Source: Deltaproteobacteria bacterium | GTDB lineage: Bacteria; Desulfobacterota; Desulfobacteria; Desulfobacterales; ETH-SRB1 | Direction: 5' to 3' | NCBI GenBank assembly: GCA_019309665.1 | Contig: JAFDFV010000118.1 | Coordinates: 1 to 6,104 of the forward strand | Length of the DNA stretch: 6,104 nucleotides | Shown: positions 5,330 to 6,104 of the stretch, in pieces | Layout of the letters: the number at the start of each line of letters is the position of its first letter | How positions within the stretch are numbered: position 1 is the stretch's first letter | The notes under the pieces: generated by a model | Databases searched by the model: none | The model's input: the letters and a program-made list of their open reading frames with translations, nothing else | Told to the model about the DNA's origin: nothing | Translations under genes and position numbers: made by a program

Positions 5330-6104
5330 TTAGAGTTCAAAGTTCTTTTGGGTCACATTGACGCCCTCAATTATTTCCACTGTGCGAATCCTTTTTGCCA
5401 ACTCATTTTTTTCGGGACGGAACAAATTCTTTTTGGGACGGAACGATTCAATGACATTGGAAGGACTGGCTCCATTAGTCAGGACAATCTCTTTGTCTAT
5501 GATATTTCTCAAAGCAAACTGGAGTTTTCCCATGGAACTCGCGAGAACCAGCTCTTCCCCTTCCTTAGGAGTGACTTCCAGAGTATAAACGTCAACCGGA
5601 TAGGGCTTTCCATCTTCTTTGTTTTTTCTCATTTCTACTCCTGTCGCAAGAACATGAATATTTTCAAACACTGTTTTGGTTGTCTTCTCATTGCTCCATG
5701 GATTAGTTGTCGTAAGCAGGATATCTACCCGGTTGGTCGGTCTGATCATGCCGGAAAGTCCGAGTAGCTTGTCGCCTTTTAGAGCCAGCGCGCGTTTCCC
5801 TGGTGTTACAACCGCTGAGATGCCCCCTGTAGTCACGCTGCTCGGAGCCAATTTGCTTTCCAGTATGGGTTCGTTGGGCTTGAGAGAACTGATAAGAACT
5901 CTATTTGTTAATAATTCCGGATTTGAAAAACTGCCTGGAGGGAGAGTGTCTTTAAGATAGGAGAGTGTTTTCACCATTTTAGGCTCAAGCTTTGTCCCCC
6001 ATGGCATACCTTCCACGGCCACTACAATAGGCGCAGTTTTAGAGCTCGCTATACTAGTTGTACTAGTTTCTTTCGGAGTCGACTGGACTTTTAACCATCT
6101 GTAC
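5330..6104 (-). CDS. cpaB: CpaB/RcpC Flp pilus assembly protein, SAF domain (5' end outside window)
   Basis: The frame is open to the window edge, giving 257 visible residues. The codon at 6022 is an internal GTG, not the start: upstream the frame continues YRWLKVQ, a Ser/Thr-rich linker, then APIVVAVEGMPWGTKL across that GTG. This is the start of a SAF domain, so only the initial residues and membrane anchor (roughly 15-25 aa by family comparison) are missing. The SAF domain covers visible residues 26 to about 95 and ends near NEPILESKLAP. The RcpC/CpaB domain follows, with AVVTPGKRALALKGDKLLGL and RPTNRVDILLTT. By family knowledge this periplasmic, inner-membrane-anchored protein works with the secretin. 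A small in-frame duplication of seven residues (FRPKKNL, FRPEKNE) lies near visible residues 221-234. The TAA stop is 18 nt before cpaC, so the genes are likely co-transcribed. Confidence 0.95.
   Translation of the reverse strand, partial: YRWLKVQSTPKETSTTSIASSKTAPIVVAVEGMPWGTKLEPKMVKTLSYLKDTLPPGSFSNPELLTNRVLISSLKPNEPILESKLAPSSVTTGGISAVVTPGKRALALKGDKLLGLSGMIRPTNRVDILLTTTNPWSNEKTTKTVFENIHVLATGVEMRKNKEDGKPYPVDVYTLEVTPKEGEELVLASSMGKLQFALRNIIDKEIVLTNGASPSNVIESFRPKKNLFRPEKNELAKRIRTVEIIEGVNVTQKNFEL
5414..5444. repeat. 21-nt-period short tandem repeat within cpaB
   Basis: GGGACGGAAC occurs at 5414-5423 and again at 5435-5444, each preceded by a T-rich run. The 21-nt period preserves the reading frame and encodes FRPKKNL followed by FRPEKNE, a seven-residue basic duplication near the CpaB C-terminus. 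Confidence 0.6.

Noticed and set aside
6020..6022. GTG at 6022 as the start of cpaB
   Set aside because: The frame continues upstream to the window edge and the SAF-domain start APIVVAVEGMPWG runs across this GTG, so it is an internal valine.

Overview
The window is the core of a Flp/Tad (tight adherence) type IVc pilus locus. All of its genes lie on the minus strand. Read in the direction of transcription (high to low coordinates) the order is: cpaB/rcpC (5' end outside the window), cpaC/rcpA secretin, a short lipoprotein gene, cpaE/tadZ, cpaF/tadA ATPase, and tadB (3' end outside the window). The secretin and the lipoprotein imply a diderm bacterium. The gene order, the absence of cpaD/rcpB between cpaC and cpaE, the moderate-to-low GC and the style of the degenerate intergenic repeats suggest an environmental member of the Desulfobacterota (former Deltaproteobacteria). 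That assignment is inference.

Layout: 6104-5330 cpaB; 18-nt gap; 5311-3914 cpaC; 97-nt gap filled by a degenerate 7-bp tandem array; 3816-3574 lipoprotein; 254-nt gap holding a 210-bp inverted-repeat element; 3319-2165 cpaE; 27-nt gap; 2137-803 cpaF; 19-nt gap; 783-1 tadB. Every other gap is 18-27 nt, as in one operon. The two exceptional gaps both flank the lipoprotein gene and both are made of repeat DNA.

How the genes work together: CpaC would form the outer-membrane channel. CpaB is the periplasmic SAF-domain partner. The lipoprotein is a likely outer-membrane accessory. CpaE marks the assembly site at the inner membrane. CpaF powers assembly and TadB is half of the inner-membrane platform. 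The flp pilin, prepilin peptidase and tadC are not in the window and would be expected outside it.

The most interesting signal is the non-coding element at 3352-3561. It has 12-bp perfect terminal inverted repeats, a second 15-bp inverted pair, two facing arms of 7-bp tandem repeats with an 18-bp perfect inverted match, and an exact 8-bp direct repeat (ATAGTTTT) on both sides, which looks like a target-site duplication. Removing the element and one copy of the duplication restores a 36-nt operon-like gap between the lipoprotein gene and cpaE. It is best read as a MITE-like insertion inside a pilus operon. No promoter, canonical terminator, RNA gene or CRISPR could be supported.
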